This document shows, one piece after another, positions 1 through 7,020 of a stretch of DNA of 7,809 nt. Position 1 is the first letter of the stretch, and the number at the start of each line of letters is the position of its first letter. The position numbers and the translations under genes were made by a program. The notes under the pieces were generated by a model that saw only the letters and a list, made by a program, of their open reading frames with translations, searched no databases and had not been told where the DNA came from. The stretch spans positions 1-7,809 of the forward strand of contig CAMTFT010000063.1 in NCBI GenBank assembly GCA_947071365.1. Direction: 5' to 3'. This DNA is from an uncultured bacterium. GTDB taxonomy: Bacteria > Bacillota > Clostridia > Lachnospirales > Lachnospiraceae.

Positions 1-93
1 TTATTTGTCGTGTGCTTAAGGTAATGGATACCCTCTACTTCTCATTTTCAATCTTCATCCTCCTAACACATTATTTTTTGTTTCCCTGGTGCT
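1..93. other. Short non-coding stretch downstream of the operon
   Basis: This stretch follows the stop codon of the small membrane protein. I find no convincing gene. I also see no clear rho-independent terminator: there is a T-rich patch around 71-83 but no stable GC-rich stem paired with a U-tract in the operon's direction. No adapter sequence is visible at this end, so the natural sequence probably continues to the left. Confidence 0.5.
59..64 (-). promoter_or_regulatory. Orphan Shine-Dalgarno-like AGGAGG after the last gene
   Basis: A perfect AGGAGG on the minus strand lies 29 bp beyond the stop of the small membrane protein. Possible starts after it are a TTG at 51-49 (7 nt spacing) and an in-frame ATG at 45-43 (13 nt), but this frame closes after about 11 codons. 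An ATG at 58-56 touches the motif and closes after 7 codons. The third frame stays open to the window edge but has no start codon. It may serve a tiny peptide, be chance, or mark a next gene damaged by assembly error near the contig end. Confidence 0.3.
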
Positions 94-291
94 CTATTTC
101 TTTCGCTTTAATATGTACACCTCAATCGGCGAATACAGCATTGCGGCAACGATGACCACAAAGCCCGCCGCGCACAGAACGTCGCTGCCGGCTGCAAGCC
201 CCGCCATGATCAGGACGAAAGCCGCCATGATCACGAGGAAAGCCAGCGTCAGATGTCCTGCCTTTGTTCCCCAAAATCCTTTATTTTCCAT
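94..291 (-). CDS. Small two-helix membrane protein, function unknown
   Basis: This is a 65-residue protein that I do not recognise. It has two strongly hydrophobic stretches, about residues 14-34 and 38-60, joined by a short loop (AAGSD). The N-terminus is short and polar (MENKGFWGTK) and the tail is basic (KRKK), as expected of a two-pass inner-membrane protein with both ends probably in the cytoplasm. The ATG at 291-289 is preceded by AGAGGTGG (296-303 on the + strand), about 5 nt away, which supports this start and real translation. It begins 25 bp after the permease stop codon and is the last gene of the run. Position directly behind a transporter suggests, as inference only, an accessory subunit or partner of that permease; it could equally be an unrelated small membrane protein. 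The antisense frame over the same bases has no comparable ribosome binding site and looks like a shadow. Confidence 0.72.
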   Translation of the reverse strand: MENKGFWGTKAGHLTLAFLVIMAAFVLIMAGLAAGSDVLCAAGFVVIVAAMLYSPIEVYILKRKK

Positions 292-316
292 AAATCCACC
301 TCTACGCTTCCGCCTG

Positions 317-1927
317 TTATAACGCCAGCATTACGAACACGATCACGCCGATCACAATGGTGGCAGGTACGGTAATACTGAGGATCTTTTTCAGAACCTC
401 ACCCTCACGGCCAAGAATATTGGCTGTCGTCGTGCCCAGGATGATCTTGCTTGGGCTGACCGCGCTTCCGATGGCGCCGCCTGCAGACTGTGCTCCGAGA
501 ACGGCTGCCGCATCCACGTTCAGCAGATTGGCCGTCGTCATCTGGAAGTCTCCAAACAGAATATTGGAGCTCATGTTGCTTCCTGTCATGAAGGTGCCAA
601 GCAGGCCGACGAAAGGAGCAAGTACAACGTACGCCTTACCCAATACTGTTGCGATTCCGTTTGCCAGTACCACCGTCTGTCCCGTACCGCTCATCAGCTT
701 GGACATGATAACCAGGCCGATCACCGCAATACCGGAGGGCATCGTCATGGAAACGGATTTTACAAACACGCGCTTCACGCCACCTTCCCTGATCCACCCG
801 TGTTTTTTGTAATACACCAGTCCCACGATGGACGAGATGAACAGGAACATACTTGCGTGGGTGAACGGCGCTAACGGAGAAAAGCAGTCCGATGCCGCAT
901 TCACATACCCATAACCTGTCTGTGTTTCCGGGAATGCAAGTCCAAAGGAGAACTGCCCCAGGAATGTATTGATCGGCTTTACGAGAAGCACGATAAGCGT
1001 CAGTGCAGACAGCAGGAAGTACGGCACAAACGCCTGTACGAGAGTCATGTCTGAAGGCGCTTCATCCGCACCCGCACCCTTTACGGAACGATCCATGATC
1101 GCACTGTCCTTGATACTCCACTCCTCTTTGTACATCTTCATCCTGCCCATGAGCAAAATGACGATAAGAGAAATGCAGGAAGGCAGAAAACAGGAAAGCG
1201 TCGTATTGACCTGGCTGAGCAGCAGCTCGCCGCCGCCCTGGATCAGCGTCATCACAAGAATAGCCGGAAGGCCCTTCTTAAGCGCTTTTCCCTTGCCGTA
1301 GAACCAGCAGATCGCGACTCCCGTCACCGCATTCCACAGCAGCAAAAAGGCCGCTGTCCAGAATGCCGTCTGCAGATATGCGTCACTGCCGGCCGTCAGT
1401 CCTGCTGACATTGCAAGAGAATCCCACGCTGCAGCCAGAGTACCGAAGGTATTTCCCCATGCCTGGCCAAAAAGCGGTATGATAACGGCCCAGAGCGGGC
1501 TGACTCCGATACCGATGAGCAGCGGAGCTCCCACAGCCACAGGAACACCGAAGCCGGTAATTCCCTGCAGGAAGCTCTCGAAGATCCATCCCATCGCGAT
1601 CACGAGCAGCAGCTCATTAGGCAGCAGCTTGCGCATTCCGTTCCGGATCACGAGAAAGGCCCTGGCCTCATCCCCCACCTGATACATCAGGATCGCAGTC
1701 CACACGATGATCAGGATGATGAGCGCGCTCCAGATCCCCTTCGCGCTCTCCACCGCCAGCAGCTTGAGGTCTGCTTTGTAAAATGCAACTCCCGTGACCG
1801 CAGTGATCACAAGGCCGACTGCCGCCGCTTCCGTTGCACCCCAGTTAAACTTTATCATCAAAACTAAAAGAACAATAATCGGCAAAAATGCCATAATCCA
1901 CATAAATGGAGTTACTGGAATCGTCAT
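317..1927 (-). CDS. LctP-family permease (L-lactate/glycolate permease type), candidate oxamate or ureide-acid transporter
   Basis: This 536-residue, highly hydrophobic protein with roughly 12-14 membrane segments is a full-length member of the lactate permease family (LctP, TC 2.A.14), whose E. coli members LldP and GlcA carry lactate and glycolate with protons. Family signatures visible are the early NWGATEAAAVGL segment (residues 28-39), GFGVPVAVGAPLL (125-137), FGQAWGNTFGTLAAAWDSL (153-171), the TGSNMSSNILFGD block (448-460) and GGAIGSAVSPSKI (483-495). A longer polar loop lies around 262-295. The ATG at 1927-1925 has AGGTGA (1934-1939) 6 nt upstream. It follows the carbamate kinase by 27 bp. 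Substrate cannot be read from the sequence. Oxamate, the end product of the neighbouring enzymes, is a close structural analogue of lactate and pyruvate, so oxamate export or exchange is the most attractive guess; uptake of glycolate, glyoxylate or a ureide acid is also possible. Family assignment is firm, substrate is inference. Confidence 0.9.
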   Translation of the reverse strand: MTIPVTPFMWIMAFLPIIVLLVLMIKFNWGATEAAAVGLVITAVTGVAFYKADLKLLAVESAKGIWSALIILIIVWTAILMYQVGDEARAFLVIRNGMRKLLPNELLLVIAMGWIFESFLQGITGFGVPVAVGAPLLIGIGVSPLWAVIIPLFGQAWGNTFGTLAAAWDSLAMSAGLTAGSDAYLQTAFWTAAFLLLWNAVTGVAICWFYGKGKALKKGLPAILVMTLIQGGGELLLSQVNTTLSCFLPSCISLIVILLMGRMKMYKEEWSIKDSAIMDRSVKGAGADEAPSDMTLVQAFVPYFLLSALTLIVLLVKPINTFLGQFSFGLAFPETQTGYGYVNAASDCFSPLAPFTHASMFLFISSIVGLVYYKKHGWIREGGVKRVFVKSVSMTMPSGIAVIGLVIMSKLMSGTGQTVVLANGIATVLGKAYVVLAPFVGLLGTFMTGSNMSSNILFGDFQMTTANLLNVDAAAVLGAQSAGGAIGSAVSPSKIILGTTTANILGREGEVLKKILSITVPATIVIGVIVFVMLAL

Positions 1928-1954
1928 GATTTTTCACCTGAATTCTTTCATAAT

Positions 1955-2893
1955 TTATACATGAATCACTGTTCCTGTCTCTCCGGCGATTCCTGCTGCT
2001 GCCTTATCCAGCAGCGTGATCAGTGTCCGGCGTCCCGGCGCCGATTCAGCAAAACGGATAGCCGCCTCGATCTTCGGAAGCATGGAGCCCTTCGCAAACT
2101 GCCCCTGTGCAATGTATTCCTTTGCCTGCTCCACCGTAAGGTCAGAGAGCCATTCCTGATTCTCTTTTCCGAAGTTGATCGCTACCTTTTCCACAGCCGT
2201 AAGGATGATGAGATAATCCGCATCCAACTGTGATGCCAGAAGGCTGCTGGCATTGTCCTTGTCGATCACCGCATTGACTCCCACAAGGCGTCCTTTCTCA
2301 TCGCTGATCACCGGGATTCCGCCTCCGCCGCAGGTAATAACGATATGGCCTGCGCCCACCAGCGTCTTGATCGTCAAAAGCTCGCGGATACGCTTCGGCA
2401 TCGGAGAAGCTACCACGACACGGTATCCTCTTCCCGCATCCTCCATACAGCGTATCCCGTTCGCCTCGTTTATTTCCGCCTCTTCCTTCGTCATAAAACG
2501 GCCGATCGGCTTCGTCGGATTCTGGAACGCTTCATCCTCCGGGTCCACCTCAACCTGGGAAAGGATCGTCGAAACCTTGCCGTCAATGCCTCTGGCATAC
2601 AACTCATATTTGATCGCATTCTGCAGATCAATACCGATATAGCCCTGGCTCATGGCAACGCTCGTCGGAAGCGGAACCTGTTTGTAATTGTCGGACTCGC
2701 AGATCAGGTTGTCCATTGCTTTCTGAATCATGCCTACCTGCGGGCCATTGCCGTGGGTAATGATAATATCCAGCCCCTGCTCTGCCAGGTCCACGATCAC
2801 CTTTGCGGTCTTTGCGACTGCCTCTTTCTGCTCCTCGATATCCTTGCCGAGGGCATTTCCGCCGAGAGCGATCACAACTTTCTTCTTTTCCAT
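1955..2893 (-). CDS. arcC: Catabolic carbamate kinase (ArcC/YbcF-AllK type)
   Basis: Carbamate kinase catalyses carbamoyl phosphate + ADP to ATP + carbamate, which breaks down to NH3 and CO2; it is cytoplasmic and belongs to the amino acid kinase fold. At 312 residues it has the family's usual length. Visible motifs in order are VIALGGNALG (7-16, phosphate-binding glycine loop), THGNGPQVG (46-54), PIGRFMTKEEAE (129-140), EDAGRGYRVVVASPMPKRI (151-169), CGGGGIPV (188-195), DKDNASSLLA (211-220) and KGSMLPKIEAA (268-278). The ATG at 2893-2891 follows GGGAGG (2898-2903) by only 4 nt, a slightly tight but acceptable spacing. It starts 23 bp after the FdrA-YlbE fusion gene. In arginine deiminase operons this enzyme sits with arcA/arcB; here it sits with oxalurate-cleaving genes, matching the role of E. 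coli YbcF (AllK). It is therefore the ATP-forming step of ureide fermentation. The symbol arcC reflects the family; allK would be the functional name. Confidence 0.95.
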   Translation of the reverse strand: MEKKKVVIALGGNALGKDIEEQKEAVAKTAKVIVDLAEQGLDIIITHGNGPQVGMIQKAMDNLICESDNYKQVPLPTSVAMSQGYIGIDLQNAIKYELYARGIDGKVSTILSQVEVDPEDEAFQNPTKPIGRFMTKEEAEINEANGIRCMEDAGRGYRVVVASPMPKRIRELLTIKTLVGAGHIVITCGGGGIPVISDEKGRLVGVNAVIDKDNASSLLASQLDADYLIILTAVEKVAINFGKENQEWLSDLTVEQAKEYIAQGQFAKGSMLPKIEAAIRFAESAPGRRTLITLLDKAAAGIAGETGTVIHV

Positions 2894-2916
2894 AAAACCT
2901 CCCTTGTATACAATGG

Positions 2917-5900
2917 TTAGCCCTGATATCCCAGTTTCTTTGCATACGCCATGATTGCCTTCTCAAAGCACTCGATCGGCGGATGTACCGTACCTGCTCC
3001 CACCTGGCCGTAGCCTGCAATACGGTGAGCGATACCTGTATTGATGACAGGCGTGATCTGCTTCTCAACAACGAGTCTTGCATCGATACCGAGGCAGATT
3101 CCCTGGAAGTTCCATGTCGGAACCGTGAAATTCGGGTTGCGGTCGATACAGATTTCCATCATCTCATTGGAGGTGCGCAGTGCATCCTCGTATCCGCCTG
3201 CGCCCACGAAACGCGTAACAGCCGGAGCCGCGATCATTGCCATACCGCCTACACCGAATGTCTCCGTGATAGCGGAGTCACCCATATCCGGACATGCATC
3301 CTCTGCATCATAGCCGGTGAAATACAGTCCCTGCGGCGTATTTACCGGGCCCTTGAACCACTCATCACCCATACCGGCGATGCGGATACCGAATTCATAA
3401 CCGTTACGGCACATCGCGGTAACGATGGTTCCGTCCGTTCCCTTGCGGGCATCGTCCATAACAGCCTTGCCTGTAGCCATCATGATATTCAGGAAGAACT
3501 GATCCGTATCTGCCAGGAACTTGATGACATCGAAGCGATCCTTCTCGTCCATATCCATCTTCGTGATGATCGGAGCCATCTCTTTCAGGAAAGCAAGAGA
3601 AGCTGCGATATTTCTCTGATGGAACTCATCACCCATGGCAACAGCCTTTGCGATCAGCGGATTCAGCGCCAGTCCGTTCGGCAGAGAACGAAGCGCTCTT
3701 CCAAGTGTCGGGCCAAGGACGTCTCTCATCCAGCGCAGACGGTTTACAACCTCTTCTGAGTATGCGCCGAAACGGAGCACCTTGCCGATACCTTCATTCA
3801 TGGTACAGTAAGCCCTGTTGCCGCCTGTCTCATTTTCTACTACGAATACTGCCATGTTCGGGGATGTGATACCGCCCATCGGGCCTACCGCGTTGCAGTG
3901 GTGGCACGGAATGAACTTGATCTCGCCGCTCTCCAGCATCTTTCTTGCGTCTGCCTCGTTGTCTGCCCACTCCTCGAACAGAACTGCGCCTACGCAGGAG
4001 CCCTGCATCGGATCCGGCATGTTTTCATATGCTACAGGCGGGCCTGCATGAAGGATCACCTTTCCTTCTGCCAGCTCCGGAATCACTTCCTTCGCCCGGA
4101 CATTATCCTTCAGAACCGGCTGGCTCGCTACGACCTTGGCGATGACCTCACGGTTCTTCTCGTCAATACCTTCATAATTTCTCAGGAAATTCAGAACCTT
4201 GATCAGTTCCAGATTTCCACCTGCCGGCGGCATCCAGTCGTACTGTACAACTTCGCATCCGAACTCCTCACAAACGTCTGCGAAGCTCTTCAGGCCGATA
4301 TTGATGATACGCGGCTTCTCGGAAAGGAGCTCACGCAGCTTGTCTGATGGCGCTGCCTTTTCTACTTCTACGACCTGTTTCGGACGGATCTCTTTTACCG
4401 GCTCCTCGAAATCTCTTCCGATAGCACGGATCGCAGTGCGGCATGCAAGCTTGTTGTTCTCACATACGATCACACCTGCTTCTTTTAATTTATTTACTGC
4501 TTCATCGTAGCCCTGGAAATCTGTTCTCGTTCCGCAGACAGTTGCCACGAAGAATACTTTTCTTCCCTGAGCCTTTGCCTTATCGCGAAGCTCAACGATA
4601 GACGGAAGAAGTGCGCCCGCCATATCCGGGTGAGAACCGTAGCCCAGCATGATATCCAGCAGGATAACGCCTGTGGACTCATCATCGACTGCGCTCTGCA
4701 TACACTCAATTCTCTTGGCTGGATCGATCATCGGATGCGGCTTGCCCTGCGTATACGCATCGTCTCCCAGGTCAATTACCACGTTGCCGTCGAGCTGCAG
4801 CATGTAGCCCTCAATATCCTCGGGCGGTACGGTACAGCCCATAGCATCCTTGATCAGCATAGCCGCCTCGTTTGCCAGCGTTCCGCCTGAATAGTATGCC
4901 TTGATGGTCTTCTTGTCCTCTGCCTTGAAGAATGTGGACTCATCCACGTCAGCCGTTGCTTCCGGCACCTCTTCACCCCTTACAAGGCTTACTGCCAGAC
5001 GCGCTGCCTCATCCAGCGTGTATGTATGGTAGAAGTTCTCCTCATGGTACTCCGGCTTCTCGCCTACGAACAGGGTAACGACCGGCTTGCTGAAACTGCT
5101 GAGCCTTGCGGAGATCCTGTCCCTTACTTCCTTTGCAGGCGGCTTGGAAATGATGATCAGCACCTTAACGGAATCGTCATCCTCCATCGCGTCGATCATA
5201 TCCATCATCGTGATGCCGCCGATGGCTGCGTTCAGGTCACGTCCGCCGATACCGATGGCGTTCGTCACGCCCTCGCCCAGCCGGTCAATGATCGTAGTCA
5301 GCTCCTGAATACCTGTTCCTGATGCACCGATGATGCCGATGGAACCGGGAGCCACTTTGTTTGTAAATGCGATCGGCACACTCTGAATGATTCCCGTACC
5401 GCAGTCAGGGCCCATAACACAAAGTCCCTTGCTGTGGGCCTTCTCCTTCAGTGCCTTCTCGTCTTCGATCGTCACGTTGTCGCTGAACATGAATACGTTC
5501 AGCCCTTCGTCCAGCGCACGGTCTGCCTCCAGAGCTGCGTATGCGCCCGGAATAGAGATCACTGCCAGATTTGCATCCGGCATCTTCTTCAGCGCCTTGT
5601 CCCATGTCTTTACACTCTCAGCAGCCTTTTTCCCGTCGCTCCCGGTGGACTGCTTTTTGAAGAAATCTTCCGTTTCAGCCATAATGGTATCCAGAAGGGC
5701 CTCATCGTCCACATCCGCCACGACTACCATATCGTTGGCCGTTGCAGCCATCAGCTCTTCCGTATCAAGGCCGCTCTGCTTAAAGATATCTTTGTTGGCC
5801 GGTGTCGCCATCATAATGGAAACTTTCTTTACACCCTCAATCGTGGAAATATGATTTGTGAGGAGCATCAGCACTACAGAATCATGGTAGCTGCCTTTTT

Positions 5901-5919
5901 TAACAACTGTTCTTAACAT
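2917..5919 (-). CDS. fdrA: FdrA-YlbE (AllF-AllG) fusion protein, predicted oxamate carbamoyltransferase
   Basis: This 1000-residue protein joins two proteins that are separate neighbours in E. coli. Residues 1 to about 500 match FdrA (555 aa in E. coli), a relative of succinyl-CoA synthetase: a Rossmann/CoA-binding-like part with DANLAVISIPG (115-125), VMGPDCGT (168-175), GIIGASGTGIQE (195-206) and IGIGGRDL (222-229), then a Ligase_CoA-like part with YSGGTLANEAAMLI (343-356) and IDLGDDAYTQGKPHPMIDP (382-400). Residues about 537-1000 are a DUF1116/YlbE protein, with LHAGPP (623-628), PCHHCNAVGPMGGITS (671-686), NRAYCTMNEGIGKVLRFGAY (701-720), TMGDEFHQRNIA-like AMGDEFHQRNIA (761-772), MGDSAITETFGVGG (879-892) and GYGQVGAGTVHPP (969-981). 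A charged linker lies at about 503-535. E. coli FdrA, YlbE and YlbF have been linked to oxamate carbamoyltransferase, which splits oxalurate with phosphate into oxamate and carbamoyl phosphate; that role fits the flanking allD and carbamate kinase. The ATG follows GGAGAGAG (5923-5930), which overlaps the end of allD. No YlbF (DUF2877) part is present. Confidence 0.92.
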   Translation of the reverse strand: MLRTVVKKGSYHDSVVLMLLTNHISTIEGVKKVSIMMATPANKDIFKQSGLDTEELMAATANDMVVVADVDDEALLDTIMAETEDFFKKQSTGSDGKKAAESVKTWDKALKKMPDANLAVISIPGAYAALEADRALDEGLNVFMFSDNVTIEDEKALKEKAHSKGLCVMGPDCGTGIIQSVPIAFTNKVAPGSIGIIGASGTGIQELTTIIDRLGEGVTNAIGIGGRDLNAAIGGITMMDMIDAMEDDDSVKVLIIISKPPAKEVRDRISARLSSFSKPVVTLFVGEKPEYHEENFYHTYTLDEAARLAVSLVRGEEVPEATADVDESTFFKAEDKKTIKAYYSGGTLANEAAMLIKDAMGCTVPPEDIEGYMLQLDGNVVIDLGDDAYTQGKPHPMIDPAKRIECMQSAVDDESTGVILLDIMLGYGSHPDMAGALLPSIVELRDKAKAQGRKVFFVATVCGTRTDFQGYDEAVNKLKEAGVIVCENNKLACRTAIRAIGRDFEEPVKEIRPKQVVEVEKAAPSDKLRELLSEKPRIINIGLKSFADVCEEFGCEVVQYDWMPPAGGNLELIKVLNFLRNYEGIDEKNREVIAKVVASQPVLKDNVRAKEVIPELAEGKVILHAGPPVAYENMPDPMQGSCVGAVLFEEWADNEADARKMLESGEIKFIPCHHCNAVGPMGGITSPNMAVFVVENETGGNRAYCTMNEGIGKVLRFGAYSEEVVNRLRWMRDVLGPTLGRALRSLPNGLALNPLIAKAVAMGDEFHQRNIAASLAFLKEMAPIITKMDMDEKDRFDVIKFLADTDQFFLNIMMATGKAVMDDARKGTDGTIVTAMCRNGYEFGIRIAGMGDEWFKGPVNTPQGLYFTGYDAEDACPDMGDSAITETFGVGGMAMIAAPAVTRFVGAGGYEDALRTSNEMMEICIDRNPNFTVPTWNFQGICLGIDARLVVEKQITPVINTGIAHRIAGYGQVGAGTVHPPIECFEKAIMAYAKKLGYQG

Positions 5920-5930
5920 TTTCTCTCTCC

Positions 5931-6983
5931 TTAATCTGCAAATCTGTTTTTGTGATCGTATCTGTTGTAATGAATGTCATCGCTCTTCAGGTACTCATAA
6001 ACGTCATCTGCGATGTCCACGCCGCCCGTTGCGTACGCTTTTTCTCTTCTCATGACAGCGCGCTCGCCCGGATAATATACCTTGTCAAAACCGGGAGCCG
6101 GAGACATCTCGCCAAGCTCGTCGCATACCTGGGACATGCTCTTCTTGAACTGCTCAATACCAACGAATCTTGCCGGGTCCATAACGATATGCATCTGTCC
6201 AAGTCCTCTGCCCTCAGAAAGGTCATGGTACATGGAGCTTACATGCTTACCGAAAGGTACGCCCAGGAGTACGCCGGAGAATACGTCTACCAGCATCATC
6301 AGGCCGTAGCCCTTTGCGCCTGCGATCGGAACGAGCGCATTTACGAGATGCGGATCTGTTACCGGAACGCCCTTTTCATCCACTGCCCAGTCTGACGGGA
6401 TCTCCAGATGTCTGGAACGCTTGTCCAGGATCTTGCCCCATGCCTGTACTGTCGTTGCCATATCGAATACAACGGTACGGTCATCTGCTGTCGGAGCCGC
6501 AAAAGAGATCGGGTTCGTTCCGTAATACGGCTCTGTTCCGCCGTACGGAACTGCCATCGGGTCGGACTGGCAGAAGGAGATCGCCACGAGGTCATTATTA
6601 GCAGCCATCTCCGTATAATATCCAAGCGCACCGCTGTGTGCGATGTTCTTGATGCCGACAACCGCTATACCGTTTTTCTTTGCCATCTCCATAGCCTTTT
6701 CCATTGCCATTTTTGCTGCTACGTAGCCGCTGGCATTGTCACCGTCGAACATGGCAGAGCAGGGGCCTGTCTCTTCCCAGTTAAATTTCGGATCGATCGT
6801 CCAGCCGCCCTTTGCAATTCGCTCGCTGTAATACTCTACACGCACTGCTCCGTGAGAATGGTATCCTCTCTCGTCGGACCAGGTCAGAACCTCGGATACG
6901 GTCTCTGCCTGATCCTCCGGCAGTCCTGCCTTCATCATCTTGTTTTTCATCAGGCTCTTCAGCTCATCACGTGAAAGTTTCAT
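5931..6983 (-). CDS. allD: Ureidoglycolate dehydrogenase (NAD+)
   Basis: AllD oxidises (S)-ureidoglycolate to oxalurate with NAD+. It is a soluble enzyme of the malate/L-lactate dehydrogenase type 2 family (Ldh_2), distinct from classical Rossmann lactate dehydrogenases. The 350 residues match E. coli AllD (349) closely along the whole length as I remember it: RGYHSHGAVRVEYYSERI (39-56), ETGPCSA (71-77), NASGYVAAKM (83-92), GIKNIAHSGALGYY (110-123), SFCQSDPMAVPYGGTEPYYGTNP (136-158), FDMATTVQAWGK (173-184), GAKGYGLMMLVDVFSGVLLG (222-241), and SPAPGFDKVYYPGE (294-307). His116, at the position proposed as the catalytic residue in the E. coli enzyme, is present, as is His44 in the HSHG motif. 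Start ATG 6983-6981 has a perfect AGGAGG (6992-6997) 8 nt upstream. It lies 37 bp after allE and 11 bp before the FdrA-YlbE fusion. The NADH formed must be reoxidised elsewhere. Assignment as AllD rather than another Ldh_2 dehydrogenase is strong because of both identity and context. Confidence 0.96.
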   Translation of the reverse strand: MKLSRDELKSLMKNKMMKAGLPEDQAETVSEVLTWSDERGYHSHGAVRVEYYSERIAKGGWTIDPKFNWEETGPCSAMFDGDNASGYVAAKMAMEKAMEMAKKNGIAVVGIKNIAHSGALGYYTEMAANNDLVAISFCQSDPMAVPYGGTEPYYGTNPISFAAPTADDRTVVFDMATTVQAWGKILDKRSRHLEIPSDWAVDEKGVPVTDPHLVNALVPIAGAKGYGLMMLVDVFSGVLLGVPFGKHVSSMYHDLSEGRGLGQMHIVMDPARFVGIEQFKKSMSQVCDELGEMSPAPGFDKVYYPGERAVMRREKAYATGGVDIADDVYEYLKSDDIHYNRYDHKNRFAD

Positions 6984-6991
6984 TGTAAAAC

Positions 6992-6997
6992 CCTCCT
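6992..6997 (-). promoter_or_regulatory. Ribosome binding site of allD
   Basis: A perfect AGGAGG on the minus strand sits 8 nt before the allD ATG and fixes that start. The 37-bp gap between allE and allD (6984-7020) is A/T-rich but holds no hairpin, so read-through from allE is expected. Confidence 0.85.
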
Positions 6998-7020
6998 TTT
7001 CCTTTTATTTATTTTCCTGA

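Noticed and set aside
1955..2893. Arginine deiminase pathway locus, suggested by the carbamate kinase
   Set aside because: No arginine deiminase, ornithine carbamoyltransferase or arginine/ornithine antiporter is present; the neighbours are ureide-degradation genes.
2345..2920. A 191-codon + strand open frame opposite the carbamate kinase
   Set aside because: The minus-strand frame shows all carbamate kinase motifs; the + strand product has no recognisable domain and no ribosome binding site that fits.
2628..3083. A 151-codon minus-strand frame bridging the fusion gene and the carbamate kinase
   Set aside because: It is out of frame with both genes over conserved regions, is rich in Arg and Ser, and would need to override two well-supported reading frames.
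2983..3759. A 258-codon open frame on the + strand opposite the YlbE half
   Set aside because: It lies wholly antisense to strongly conserved DUF1116 motifs, has no good ribosome binding site, and encodes a composition (rich in Cys, His, Arg and Ser) typical of a shadow frame.
5931..6983. Malate, sulfolactate or other Ldh_2-family dehydrogenase instead of AllD
   Set aside because: Close full-length similarity to E. coli AllD, including His116 and the QSDPM and MATTVQAWGK segments, plus linkage to allE and fdrA, makes ureidoglycolate the clear substrate.
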